Shown here: piece by piece, positions 8,641-18,201 of the stretch | Numbering within the stretch: the first letter of the stretch is position 1 | Layout of the letters: the number at the start of each line of letters is the position of its first letter | From: JAAXHH01 sp965225915 | Lineage (GTDB): Bacteria; JAAXHH01 | Assembly: GCA_965225915.1 (NCBI GenBank) | Contig: OZ245326.1 | Span: forward strand, 3,038,001-3,102,000 | Direction of reading: 5' to 3' | DNA: 64,000 bases | Notes under the pieces: model-generated | Seen by the model: the letters and a program-made list of their open reading frames with translations, nothing else | Told to the model about the DNA's origin: nothing | Database searches by the model: none | Program-made: the position numbers and the translations under genes

Positions 8641-8736
8641 CATATAACACCTTGACCACCAAACACTTGTATAGTATTGCCGAATGACTACCTCAGGTTA
8701 AGGTGTTAACTCCTTCGTATTTCAGGGAGATCGTGG

Positions 8737-9177
8737 ATGGTTAACTTCCTGGGTTCATACACATACACTGTGGATCATAAAGGTCGGGTGAATGTCCCTG
8801 TGAGGTTCCGCAAGCACATCCGGACCGACGTAGACGACACGTTGATCATTACACGGGGCCTGGACGGATGCCTCTTCGTGTATCCAATAGACGAATGGGA
8901 ACAGATCGATACCCGTTTGAGGGAACTTCCCGTCACCAGGCAAAACACCCGAATTTTCATCCGGATGCTTTCCTCCCAGGCGGTGGCGGCTTCCATGGAC
9001 AAGCAAGGACGCATTGCCCTTCCCCGGCATCTTATCGAACTCGCGGGCATAGACACGGAAGTATTGATCGTTGGAACCCTCGACCACTTTGAACTCTGGA
9101 GTCCCACGGAGTACGAAAAGGTGATGAACGAATCGGGACACACTTACGAATCGATAGCGGAATCCCTATTCGCCTGA
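8737..9177 (+). CDS. mraZ: MraZ, transcriptional regulator of the dcw cluster
   Basis: DNA-binding ring-forming protein with two SpoVT/AbrB-like halves. Each half shows the DxxGR core: VDHKGRVNVPVRFR near residues 14-27 and MDKQGRIALPRHL near 87-99. The 146-residue length is typical. A GGGAGA ribosome site precedes the ATG. It is the first gene of the cluster, and three candidate MraZ boxes lie about 100-120 bases upstream, which suggests negative autoregulation. Confidence 0.97.
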   Translation: MVNFLGSYTYTVDHKGRVNVPVRFRKHIRTDVDDTLIITRGLDGCLFVYPIDEWEQIDTRLRELPVTRQNTRIFIRMLSSQAVAASMDKQGRIALPRHLIELAGIDTEVLIVGTLDHFELWSPTEYEKVMNESGHTYESIAESLFA

Positions 9178-9217
9178 TACTGCCGGTCCTGTGGCCGGTC
9201 AGCCATGGAAGAAACCC

Positions 9218-10189
9218 ATGGATCTGGAAGACACATATAGACATATCCCCGTTCTAGGTGGGAAGGTAGCGGAAATGCTAGTTTGGAACAGATCTGGCAT
9301 ATACGTGGACGGTACGATAGGCGGAGGCGGCCATGCCGGCGCAATCCTCGAACGGCTGGACGAATCCGGCCGGGTTATCGGATTGGACAAGGACCGCGAG
9401 GCGGTCAGGGTTTCGGGTGAGCGGCTGGCAAGCGGCGGTCCCGATCGGGTGAAAATCATGCATCGTGATTTTACGAAACTGGAATCCGTCCTTGACGAAG
9501 AAGACATTTCACAGGTAGACGGTGTTCTCCTGGACCTGGGCGTGTCTTCCTACCAGATCGATACGCCGGGGCGCGGTTTTTCCTTCATGTCGGAAGGCCC
9601 GCTCGATATGCGCATGGACAGGCAGAAGTCGGTGACCGCGGCCGATATCGTCAACGGGAGTTCGAGGGAAGAAATCGAACGGATCATAAGGGAATACGGT
9701 GAGGAGCGACACGCACGCAGAGTCGCGAACGCGATCGTCGAAACCCGCGCAAAAGCGCCGGTAACCTCTACCGCCGGGCTGGCCAATACGGTCATCGCCG
9801 CAGTTCGAGGTCGATGGGCGGTCAAATCCTGCGCCCGGGTTTTCCAGGCGTTTCGCATTGCCGTCAACCACGAACTGGAAAGATTGAAAACGGCGTTAGA
9901 TACCGTGCTTCCCTTGTTGAGAACAAGGGGTCGTTTCGGTGTCATATCCTATCATTCATTAGAGGATCGCATGGTCAAGCGGACTTTCAGAACCTGGGCC
10001 TCGGACTGTATTTGTCCTCCTGGCCTTCCCCTGTGCGTATGCCAGCACGAACCGGTCGCCGTTCTGCACACGAAGCGGCCCGTCGTGGCGTCACAGGAGG
10101 AAGTTACGGCAAATCCGAGGGCTCGAAGCGCCAGGTTTCGAATGATTGAACGCTTGCCGAACAACCAAATCCAAAACAGATATCCCTAG
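9218..10189 (+). CDS. rsmH: 16S rRNA (cytosine-1402-N4)-methyltransferase
   Basis: SAM-dependent methylation of C1402 in the ribosomal P site. The start at ATG 9218 gives 323 residues beginning MDLEDTYRHIPVLGGKVAEML, with the usual HIPVL opening; a GTG at 9191 is a weaker alternative. The SAM loop YVDGTIGGGGHAGAIL, LDLGVSSYQID, the RGFSF..GPLDMRM stretch and SYHSLEDRMVK are all present. It is the second gene of the cluster, 40 bases after mraZ. Confidence 0.96.
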   Translation: MDLEDTYRHIPVLGGKVAEMLVWNRSGIYVDGTIGGGGHAGAILERLDESGRVIGLDKDREAVRVSGERLASGGPDRVKIMHRDFTKLESVLDEEDISQVDGVLLDLGVSSYQIDTPGRGFSFMSEGPLDMRMDRQKSVTAADIVNGSSREEIERIIREYGEERHARRVANAIVETRAKAPVTSTAGLANTVIAAVRGRWAVKSCARVFQAFRIAVNHELERLKTALDTVLPLLRTRGRFGVISYHSLEDRMVKRTFRTWASDCICPPGLPLCVCQHEPVAVLHTKRPVVASQEEVTANPRARSARFRMIERLPNNQIQNRYP

Positions 10190-10216
10190 ATCGTTATTCG
10201 ACCGAAGAGGCCCGAT

Positions 10217-10639
10217 ATGAAATCCGCTTTCAGATTCCGCAGTGAACACTCGTACATGGGACAGTTGATCAGCTGGATCGGTACGATCGCACTCGTAACG
10301 GCGTTGAGTATGTTCTACATCTGGCACCAGGTGGAAACCAGGGAGTTGATGCGCGAGATCCTCCACCTGGAACACCAGAAGGAAACCCTTAAAAAGGAAA
10401 GTGCGTACTTGCACGTACGGATCGTTCGACTCTCGGAGCAGCACAGGGTAGAGACCGTGGCCATGAACCGTTTCGACCTGGACCATACGGCTATTGGACA
10501 GGTCGTGAAGATGGACGCGGAAGACACGGCACTGGTTTTGGCCAACTCCGACCCCGATGTTAAGGCGATAGCAGGAAACCCGTCAGATGGTGCGTTGATC
10601 CTGGCTTCGTTCCCGGTGGCTCGAGTGGATACCCGATGA
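10217..10639 (+). CDS. ftsL: FtsL-like bitopic division protein
   Basis: The 140-residue protein has a short basic N-terminus, one membrane helix at about residues 14-34, then a predicted coiled coil (about 38-75, with heptad Leu/Val spacing and many Glu/Lys). FtsL sequences diverge widely, so the call rests on this shape and on the position between rsmH and ftsI, where FtsL always sits. It would bridge FtsQ-type proteins to FtsW-FtsI. The 60-residue tail after the coiled coil is longer than in E. coli FtsL. Confidence 0.8.
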   Translation: MKSAFRFRSEHSYMGQLISWIGTIALVTALSMFYIWHQVETRELMREILHLEHQKETLKKESAYLHVRIVRLSEQHRVETVAMNRFDLDHTAIGQVVKMDAEDTALVLANSDPDVKAIAGNPSDGALILASFPVARVDTR

Positions 10640-10651
10640 GGAAAACCCGTT

Positions 10652-12721
10652 ATGGTCGCGAAATCCTGTATGCGCAGACTGACGCTCCTGGTCGTAATCG
10701 GGGCGGTTCTGTGGGTAGGTCTTGGATTTCGAATCGGACTGATTCAGATTCGTGACGGCGAGGCCTACCGGCAGCGAGCGCGTGATCAGCAGCACCGTGT
10801 TGTAATCCTGGATCCCCGCCGCGGTCGAATCGTCGATCGTAACCGGGAAACCCTGGCGTTGAGCGTCGAGTTCGACTCCTTTGGCATACAAAATCTGGAT
10901 TCGAATCTATTCGATGCTGCAGATCTCGGAAATTTCGCCGTACAGCTCTCCCAGATCACGGGAGAAGACTCACAGCATATCATCGACCGGTTATCCGGGA
11001 CCTCCGACTTCAAGTTCCTGGTCCGCTGGGTGAATCTCGAAACCAGCGAACGGATCAGGAAACTGTCCGCTTACCCCCTGTTCGAACCCTATATCCGCAT
11101 AGAAAAGGAAGCCAGGCGGGTCTATCCCTACCGGACCGCCGCCGGCCAGGTACTGGGATTCAGCGTAGATGGCGTCGGACGGGCTGGATTCGAGTTGGAA
11201 CACAACCAGTTGTTATCCGGTATCGAAGGATACAACGTGGTTCAGATCGACGCGCAGAGACGGGCCTATTCGTGGCTGGATTCCTATCATAATCCGGCGG
11301 AGAACGGTGCGGACATCATTCTGACGATCGATATCGCGGCCCAGGCCATCGTCGAAGAGGTGCTGGAGGAGGCTGTAGCATGGCACAAGGCTCTGGGCGG
11401 CATGGTCATCATGATGGACCCGAGAAACGGCGACATACTGGCCATGGCCAGTTCGCCGGACTTCGACCCCAATACGCCCGGTCGTTTTCCCTTCGAAGCC
11501 CAGAAGATCAGACCGGTTGTAGACATCTATGAACCGGGTTCGACCTTCAAGATCGTCGCCGCGACCGCGGCCCTTGAAACCGGTATTTTCTCGCTTGAGG
11601 ACCGGATCGATACCAGTGGAGGCCGGATCGTACTGGGTTCTCAAACGATTTCGGACCACGAGGTATTCGAAGAACTGAGCGTGCGGGAAGTCATCGTGCA
11701 TTCCAGCAACGTGGGTACGGTAAAGATTGCGTTAAAGCTCGGTGAAAAGGAATTCTACAAATATACCCGGGCGTTCGGCTTCGGAATAAAGACAGGCGTG
11801 TCGCTTCCCGGCGAGGCCCGCGGCATCCTGCACAATCCGGCGAACTGGTCCAAATCGACCCTTCCCACGATGGCCATCGGCTACGGGGTTTCAGTAACCG
11901 GGGTACAACTGGCGTCCGCCTACTGCGCCGTGGCCAACGGCGGTCTTCTTCTCCAGCCCAAAATCGTCAAATCCGTCGTAAAAAATGACGGATCGGTTCA
12001 CGCTGCATCAAGGACGATCGTTCGCAGGGTAATGTCTGAACGAACCGCCGATACCCTCCTGGGAGTATTTGCAGGGGTGGTCGATCGGGGTACGGGAAGA
12101 AAGGCTGCCGTATCGGGATTCAACGTGGCCGGCAAGACCGGTACAGCGTGGAAAACGCGAGAGGACGGCAGGGGTTATACCAGGAACTACCGCTCGTCGT
12201 TTGTCGGTATGTTTCCCGCGGAACAACCGGAAATCGTCGTGCTCGTCATGATCGACGAACCGAAGACACACGGTTTCTACGGAGGATCGGTAGCCGCGCC
12301 CGTTTTCCATAAAATCGTCCGCCGCCTGGTCCACTTTCCCGATGGCCCCGTTGAGTCGGTACCCGAATCCGAGGATGGCCTGCCCCTGCACCTGGCATCC
12401 ATCAAGCCGAATGCCGGCTCCAACCGGGAATCGTACGTATCCAGTTTGAACTACAGTGAATTGATGCGAAAAGACATGCTTCCGATCAGCGGCGACTGGG
12501 AGATCGAACGCCCCTTCGCCGACAGCCGGCCGGACCTGTTGCAAATCACTTTGCCGTCTGTGGTCGGCTTGAGCATACGGGAAGCCGTTAAGACCCTGGC
12601 CGAACAGGGTATTGAAGCGACCATCGTCGGAAAGGGTTACGTCCGACGTCAGATTCCTGCACCAGGCCGCATGGTTTATTCCGGTGATCGATGTCTTATT
12701 GAATGCAGCCCCTACAATTAA
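10652..12721 (+). CDS. ftsI: Septal transpeptidase (PBP3, FtsI) with C-terminal PASTA domain
   Basis: Class B penicillin-binding protein that crosslinks septal peptidoglycan with FtsW. The 689-residue protein has a membrane anchor at about 9-29, a dimerisation domain, and a transpeptidase domain with Ser297-x-x-Lys300, the SxN triad (Ser351, Asn353) and KTGT from Lys495. The last 60 or so residues (LPSVVGLSIREAVKTL onward) form a single PASTA module, as in Spo VD and Firmicute PBPs and in some FCB or Thermus-type bacteria but not in E. coli. It starts 12 bases after ftsL. Confidence 0.95.
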   Translation: MVAKSCMRRLTLLVVIGAVLWVGLGFRIGLIQIRDGEAYRQRARDQQHRVVILDPRRGRIVDRNRETLALSVEFDSFGIQNLDSNLFDAADLGNFAVQLSQITGEDSQHIIDRLSGTSDFKFLVRWVNLETSERIRKLSAYPLFEPYIRIEKEARRVYPYRTAAGQVLGFSVDGVGRAGFELEHNQLLSGIEGYNVVQIDAQRRAYSWLDSYHNPAENGADIILTIDIAAQAIVEEVLEEAVAWHKALGGMVIMMDPRNGDILAMASSPDFDPNTPGRFPFEAQKIRPVVDIYEPGSTFKIVAATAALETGIFSLEDRIDTSGGRIVLGSQTISDHEVFEELSVREVIVHSSNVGTVKIALKLGEKEFYKYTRAFGFGIKTGVSLPGEARGILHNPANWSKSTLPTMAIGYGVSVTGVQLASAYCAVANGGLLLQPKIVKSVVKNDGSVHAASRTIVRRVMSERTADTLLGVFAGVVDRGTGRKAAVSGFNVAGKTGTAWKTREDGRGYTRNYRSSFVGMFPAEQPEIVVLVMIDEPKTHGFYGGSVAAPVFHKIVRRLVHFPDGPVESVPESEDGLPLHLASIKPNAGSNRESYVSSLNYSELMRKDMLPISGDWEIERPFADSRPDLLQITLPSVVGLSIREAVKTLAEQGIEATIVGKGYVRRQIPAPGRMVYSGDRCLIECSPYN

Positions 12722-12770
12722 CCGTTTGATCGCTCACCACATGCGGACGATGACATAGAGGGTTAAGGCG

Positions 12771-14243
12771 TTGATACAGCTATCGAAATTGCTGGACGCG
12801 CTGCCTCGAAAGACGGTTATCGGACGGCCGGACCAGAAAATCAGAACCATTGTCCACGATTCGAGGTCCGTAGAGCCCGGTGACGTTTTCGTGGCGCTGT
12901 GCGAGCCGTCGGGCCGCGACGGCCACCGCTACATGCGCGATGCCATGGACCGCGGTGCTTCAGTTGTGGTGCAGGAAAAGGACGAGTACCTCGAAGGCGC
13001 GACTGCGGTGATCGTCCCGGACACCTCCCGGGCATTAGGTCAGATGGCCGCCGCGTACTATGGAAATCCGGCGGACGACCTGCGGCTTATCGGCATAACG
13101 GGAACCAACGGGAAAACAACCGTGTCCCTGCTGGTCGAGGCTATTCTCAGGGAATGCGGCTGGGCCGTCGGAGGAATCGGCACGCTGGGCAGCCGGTTCA
13201 TGAGCAAAACACTCGACTGGAAGCTGAGTCACACCACGCCCTATCCCATGGAACTGCACCGCACCTTCGGGAAGATCAAGGAACGGGGAGGCGCGTTTGC
13301 CGTCATGGAAGTATCGTCCCACAGCCTGGTCTGGCAGCGGCTGACGGATCTTCGATTCACCGCGGGTGTCTTCACGAATCTCTCCCGTGAACACCTGGAT
13401 GACCACAGGACGTTCGACGCCTACCGGGAAGCCAAGATGCGGCTCTTTTCAGATTACCTCGTGGAGGATGGCAACGCCGTGTTGAACATGGACGATCCGG
13501 CCTACGGTCATTTTAAGAACGCCTCGCGTGCGCGGGTGCGGTCATTCGGGTTGGATAAAAAGGCCGACGTCCACAGGGTGGGGCCGATGGGATACTATAC
13601 GAACCGGACCTCGTTTAAAGCGCAGGTCCATTCCGATCCTCCCTTCAACGTGTGCCTGCCGTTATTGGGCCGGTTCAACGCCTACAATGCGCTGGCGGCG
13701 ATTACAGTGGGACTCGGATTCGATATCGATTGCGAATTGATGAACCGGGCCATGGCCGGAGTGAAGGTGCCGGGTCGTCTCGAGCGTGTCGACGCGGGAC
13801 AGCCCTTTAATGTGCTCGTTGACTTCGCCCATACGCCCGATGCGCTGGGCGCCGTGCTTTCCGCCTGCCGCGAATGGACCAGCGGAAGCCTGACCGTTGT
13901 CTTCGGTTGTGGCGGGGACCGCGACCCCGGCAAGCGACCCCTGATGGCCCGGGCAGCGTCCACCCATGCCGACGTGGTCATCGTGACCACTGACAATCCG
14001 AGAACGGAACCGCCGGATCGCATCATCCGGGACATCGAGCCCGGTCTCATGCCCAATGTCCGGTCGCACATCGTCCTGGACCGAGGAGAAGCGATCCACA
14101 AGGCCCTGAGAGAAGCCGGCGAAGGGGACACCGTACTGATCGCCGGCCGGGGTAACACGACCTACCAGATCGTGGGCGAATCGAATATCGAGTTCGACGA
14201 CCGGGTTAAGGCCCGTGAATGTCTCGAGGCGCAGTATGGATAA
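12771..14243 (+). CDS. murE: UDP-MurNAc-L-Ala-D-Glu:meso-DAP ligase
   Basis: Adds the third amino acid to the peptidoglycan stem in the cytoplasm. The 490-residue protein has the ATP loop ITGTNGKTTVS near residue 108 and the substrate motif DNPR at 408-411, which marks meso-diaminopimelate rather than lysine ligases. The start is TTG at 12771, after GAGGGTTAAGG; no better ATG exists in frame nearby. It overlaps murF by 8 bases. Confidence 0.95.
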   Translation: MIQLSKLLDALPRKTVIGRPDQKIRTIVHDSRSVEPGDVFVALCEPSGRDGHRYMRDAMDRGASVVVQEKDEYLEGATAVIVPDTSRALGQMAAAYYGNPADDLRLIGITGTNGKTTVSLLVEAILRECGWAVGGIGTLGSRFMSKTLDWKLSHTTPYPMELHRTFGKIKERGGAFAVMEVSSHSLVWQRLTDLRFTAGVFTNLSREHLDDHRTFDAYREAKMRLFSDYLVEDGNAVLNMDDPAYGHFKNASRARVRSFGLDKKADVHRVGPMGYYTNRTSFKAQVHSDPPFNVCLPLLGRFNAYNALAAITVGLGFDIDCELMNRAMAGVKVPGRLERVDAGQPFNVLVDFAHTPDALGAVLSACREWTSGSLTVVFGCGGDRDPGKRPLMARAASTHADVVIVTTDNPRTEPPDRIIRDIEPGLMPNVRSHIVLDRGEAIHKALREAGEGDTVLIAGRGNTTYQIVGESNIEFDDRVKARECLEAQYG

Positions 14244-15657
14244 TCGCTATGGGGCGAAGGCCCCCACGCTGCTAGAAATAGCTGGTATCATGGGCGGCAG
14301 ACTGCATGCCCCCACCCCGGAATCGCGGGATGGTCGAATCACGGGCGTATGTTCGGATACCCGGCGGATCGAAAAGGGTAACCTGTACGTGGCCATTGCA
14401 GGAGAACATTTCGACGGCCACAACTTCGTCCCGGAAGCCATGCGCGCGGGAGCGGGCGCATCCCTCATCTCGGTCGAATGGCACGATGGACGGCCCCCCG
14501 GGGAATCCCCGAATGGCGCGCGGATTGTCGTCCCGGAAGTCCTGACCGCGCTGCAGGCGTTTGCCCGTTGGCACCGCAGCCAATTCAACTTGCCGGTGAT
14601 CGCGGTGACCGGTTCGAGTGGGAAGACCACGACCAAGGACATCATCGCCGCGGTGCTTGGGCAGCGCTACCGGGTTTTCAAGACGCCGGGAAATTTGAAC
14701 AGCCAGCTGGGCGTGGCCGAAGCACTGTTTTCGCTGGGGAAGGAACACGATGCTGCGGTCCTCGAACTGGGAATGAATCGGGCCGGGGAACTGGATCGGC
14801 TGGCATGTATGGTAAAGCCGTCTGTGGGTGTCATTACAAACGTGGGGCCCGCACATATCGAATTCTTCGACTCGATCGAAGGAATTGCCCGGGCCAAGGG
14901 CGAGATCCTGGACCATCTCTCGCCGGATGGCAAGGCGGTACTGAACGCGGACGATCCCCTGGTCATGGCGGAAAGCGGCCGAAGCAAGGCGCAGTTAATC
15001 ACGTTCGGCCGCAGCAGCGGGGCGGATATCAGGCTGGCGTCCGCCAGAACCGAACTGTCCGGATCATCGTTTACCCTGTCGGATGGTTCCGACTTTCGAA
15101 TCAATCTAATGGGGGAGCACCAGGTCATGAACGCCCTGGCCGCCGTGGCGGTAGGCCGATTTTTTGGAATAGCCGACGAATCCATGGCCAGCGCGCTGGA
15201 AGAGGTGACCCCCACCGCTATGCGGATGGAATACAGGCAGATGGGCGGGGTACACCTGATCAACGATACGTACAATGCCAATCCGTCGTCCATGAAGGCG
15301 GCGCTGCGCACACTGGCGCCAACCTGCGGCCGCAAGTTGGCCGTCCTGGGGGACATGCTGGAATTAGGCGAAATGGGTATGGCGGCGCACAGGGAGATCG
15401 GAAGACAGGCCGCGGGAGTGGCGGACTTGATCATCACGGTGGGAGAACAGGCCAGGGCCATCGCCGAAGCCGCGGTGGACGAAGGTATGCCAGCTGTTTG
15501 CGTTGTAGCCTGTTCATCCAACGACGAGGCGGCGTCCGCGGCACTGGCGGAAATCAGGGATGGCGACGTGATTCTCGTCAAGGGTTCTCGCGGCATGCGG
15601 ATGGAAACCATCGTGGAATCCATAGCATCGACTTTCCGTGAAACCCTAGAGGGGTAA
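14236..15657 (+). CDS. murF: UDP-MurNAc-tripeptide:D-Ala-D-Ala ligase
   Basis: Adds D-Ala-D-Ala to complete the soluble wall precursor. The 473-residue product has ATP loop VTGSSGKTTTKD, the GMNRAGELDRL and NVGPAHIEFF central-domain motifs, and DTYNANPSSMKAAL in the C-terminal domain. The ATG at 14236 lies in the sequence ATGGATAA shared with the murE stop and follows a GAGG; a GTG at 14215 would overlap more and lacks a ribosome site. The next gene, 4 bases later, is ftsW rather than mraY. Confidence 0.95.
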   Translation: MDNRYGAKAPTLLEIAGIMGGRLHAPTPESRDGRITGVCSDTRRIEKGNLYVAIAGEHFDGHNFVPEAMRAGAGASLISVEWHDGRPPGESPNGARIVVPEVLTALQAFARWHRSQFNLPVIAVTGSSGKTTTKDIIAAVLGQRYRVFKTPGNLNSQLGVAEALFSLGKEHDAAVLELGMNRAGELDRLACMVKPSVGVITNVGPAHIEFFDSIEGIARAKGEILDHLSPDGKAVLNADDPLVMAESGRSKAQLITFGRSSGADIRLASARTELSGSSFTLSDGSDFRINLMGEHQVMNALAAVAVGRFFGIADESMASALEEVTPTAMRMEYRQMGGVHLINDTYNANPSSMKAALRTLAPTCGRKLAVLGDMLELGEMGMAAHREIGRQAAGVADLIITVGEQARAIAEAAVDEGMPAVCVVACSSNDEAASAALAEIRDGDVILVKGSRGMRMETIVESIASTFRETLEG

Positions 15658-15661
15658 ACCC

Positions 15662-16804
15662 ATGTTGCACCAGCGTATAGATCTTCCACTACTGGTTTCG
15701 TCCCTGCTGCTTCTTGGCGTGGGATCGGTCATGGTATACAGCGCGAGTTCCGCCGTCGCCGAAGAGATGTTCTCTGGCGACAGCGGTTTCTTCGTCAAAC
15801 GCTACCTGGTGAGGTTGATCCTCGGAATCGTCATCCTGGTACTGTTCGCCAGCCTGGATTATCAGAAACAGAAAAAGTGGTCCCCGGTCTGGATGGCCAT
15901 TGGCTTGGTGTTTCTGATCCTCGTGTTTGTTCCCGGCCTCGGAATGACCATCAGGGGAGCGACGCGTACGCTGGACCTGTTTTCCATGACCATACAGCCT
16001 GCCGAGGGGATCAAGATCGCTCTGGTAGTATACCTGGCCTACTGGCTGGAAAAGAACCAGAACGTAATAGACCGGTTTGTTATGGGATTACTGCCCGGTC
16101 TGGCCGTGGTGGGAGCCACCTGCCTGTTGATTGTGCTGCAGCCGGACTACGGTACTGCGATTGTTCTGGCCGTCACTTCGTTCGCGATGCTGTATGTCGG
16201 CCGGGCCCGGCTGCTGCACCTCGCGGGCGCCGTGGCGGTCATGCTTCCGGTCCTCTTTTTCAAGCTGTACACGTCCACGCACAGCCGGCAGCGTCTCATG
16301 GCCTACTTCGATCGGATTTTTGGTAGTTCGGTTGAACAGACAGTCAACCTGCAAGGTGCGGATTACCAGCTGCAACAGGCGCTGATCGGCCTGGGTACGG
16401 GGGGCGTTTTCGGAATTGGACTGGGGCAGAGCCGGCAGAAGTTCCTGTTCCTTCCCGATCCCCATACGGATTTCGTATTCGCGGTGATCGGAGAAGAACT
16501 CGGGTTTCTGGGATCGTTGGCGGTGCTGGGTCTTTTTGTCGTTTTCGCTTGGAGAGGGATCCGCATCGCCCGTATGGCGCCCGACGCCTTCGGTTTTTAC
16601 CTGGCATCCGGACTGACCATCCTCATCACGCTGCACGTTGTCGTGAACATCGGCGTGGTGACGGGCCTGCTGCCCACTACAGGCCTGCCGCTTCCTTTTC
16701 TGAGTTACGGCGGTTCATGGCTGCTGTTCTGTATGATGAGCATCGGGATCCTGCTGAATATATCGAGGATGACTTACCGTAGACAGAGACTTCAGTATGA
16801 CTGA
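15662..16804 (+). CDS. ftsW: FtsW, septal SEDS glycosyltransferase
   Basis: Multi-pass polymerase that strings lipid II into glycan at the septum with FtsI. The 380-residue protein shows about ten membrane segments, the early VMVYSASS stretch, the IGLGTGGVFGIGLGQSRQK region and the late PFLSYGGS signature. It is clearly a SEDS protein and not MraY. It begins 4 bases after murF and overlaps murC by 8 bases, so neither mraY-murD before it nor murG after it is present. Confidence 0.95.
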   Translation: MLHQRIDLPLLVSSLLLLGVGSVMVYSASSAVAEEMFSGDSGFFVKRYLVRLILGIVILVLFASLDYQKQKKWSPVWMAIGLVFLILVFVPGLGMTIRGATRTLDLFSMTIQPAEGIKIALVVYLAYWLEKNQNVIDRFVMGLLPGLAVVGATCLLIVLQPDYGTAIVLAVTSFAMLYVGRARLLHLAGAVAVMLPVLFFKLYTSTHSRQRLMAYFDRIFGSSVEQTVNLQGADYQLQQALIGLGTGGVFGIGLGQSRQKFLFLPDPHTDFVFAVIGEELGFLGSLAVLGLFVVFAWRGIRIARMAPDAFGFYLASGLTILITLHVVVNIGVVTGLLPTTGLPLPFLSYGGSWLLFCMMSIGILLNISRMTYRRQRLQYD

Positions 16805-18197
16805 ACGCCATGAACCTTTGAATGGATGCCGGCATGTGCATTTCATCGGCATAGGCGGGATCGGCATGAGCGGAATGGGTGAACTGATGCTGGAATATGG
16901 ATACGAAGTCAGCGGATCGGATCTTAGGCGAACGTCGCTGACGGAACGTCTTTCCGGTCTCGGAGCGACCATCTACTACGGGCACAATCCGGACAACGCG
17001 GCGGGTGCCGACCTCATCGTCTACTCATCCGCGATACCGGCGGACAATCCCGAACTCTCCGCGGCGCGCCGGCAGGGTCTTCTTACCGTTACCCGCGCGG
17101 ATCTCCTCGGTACGCTGGCGCGCGGTACACATGGCATCGCCGTGGCGGGTACCCACGGAAAGACGTCCACGTCGGCCATGATCGTCAAGGTACTGGCCCA
17201 CGCCGGTCTGGATCCGACGGCCGCCATCGGCGGGATCATGACGGAGACCGGTTCGAACGTGCGGCACGGAAACGGACCGTGGATGGTCGTGGAAGCCGAC
17301 GAGTACGATCGTTCGTTCCATGCGCTGGCCCCGATGACCGCCGTGATCACTTCCATAGACGCGGATCATCTGGAATACTACGGTTCGCAGGATGCCATAG
17401 ATGAGGCCTTCGTCTCCTTCGCCCATCTCGTGCCCGTGGACAGGCCCGCGATCGTGTGTGCAGATGACCCTGGCGTGCGCAGAATCAGCCCCTCGCTGCG
17501 CCGACGGCTGATCACCTATGGACAGGCGCAGGACGCCTGTATCCGGGCCGACGGAGTGGTGTCGGAAGGGTGGAGTATCTCCGCCGACGTGCACGTGAGG
17601 GACGTACCGGCAGGCAGGCTGGTACTGCGTCAACCGGGCGAATGCAATCTGCTCAACGCCCTGGCGGCCATTGGCGTGGCCGATCATCTCGAAATACCGG
17701 TTGAAAGTACCCTGGCTGCCCTGGCGGAATACCGGGGTCTAAAAAGACGATTTGAAGTGCTGGGCGAGAATGAAGGCATCAGGGTGGTGGATGACTATGC
17801 CCACCATCCGGTGGAAATCGAGGCGGCTTTGCTTGCCCTGTCGAATGCGGGATCCAGGCGGATATTCTTGATATTCCAACCGCATCTTTACAGCCGAACG
17901 CGAAACATGGCCAGGGATTTCGGCCGCGTACTCGGACGATCCTCCGTCTATCGGACGGTCGTTACCGATGTATACCCCTCCCGGGAAAAACCACCCGGAG
18001 GGGTGTCGGGTGACCTGATCGTGCAGGCATCGAGAGAATTCGGCGGGAATATCGAATACATACCGGACAAAGACCAGGTTGCGGCCGCTATAATGGACGA
18101 CCTTGAGGTCGGAGACATGGTCCTGACGCTCGGCGCGGGGGACATCGACACGGTCGGGAGGCAGATTCTCCGTATGCTGCGGGAACCCGGAGTCTAG
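16797..18197 (+). CDS. murC: UDP-N-acetylmuramate:L-alanine ligase
   Basis: First amino-acid ligase of wall precursor synthesis. The 466-residue protein has the N-terminal nucleotide fold HFIGIGGIGMSGMGELM, the ATP loop GTHGKTSTSAM near residues 118-128, and DDYAHHPVEIEAAL in the C-terminal domain. The ATG at 16797 overlaps the ftsW stop (ATGACTGA), indicating translational coupling. murB follows 4 bases later. Confidence 0.96.
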   Translation: MTERHEPLNGCRHVHFIGIGGIGMSGMGELMLEYGYEVSGSDLRRTSLTERLSGLGATIYYGHNPDNAAGADLIVYSSAIPADNPELSAARRQGLLTVTRADLLGTLARGTHGIAVAGTHGKTSTSAMIVKVLAHAGLDPTAAIGGIMTETGSNVRHGNGPWMVVEADEYDRSFHALAPMTAVITSIDADHLEYYGSQDAIDEAFVSFAHLVPVDRPAIVCADDPGVRRISPSLRRRLITYGQAQDACIRADGVVSEGWSISADVHVRDVPAGRLVLRQPGECNLLNALAAIGVADHLEIPVESTLAALAEYRGLKRRFEVLGENEGIRVVDDYAHHPVEIEAALLALSNAGSRRIFLIFQPHLYSRTRNMARDFGRVLGRSSVYRTVVTDVYPSREKPPGGVSGDLIVQASREFGGNIEYIPDKDQVAAAIMDDLEVGDMVLTLGAGDIDTVGRQILRMLREPGV

Positions 18198-18201
18198 TCC
18201 C

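Noticed and set aside
14478..15641. 387-codon + strand frame inside murF
   Set aside because: It reads the murF region in another frame, is rich in Gly and Arg and has no motif.
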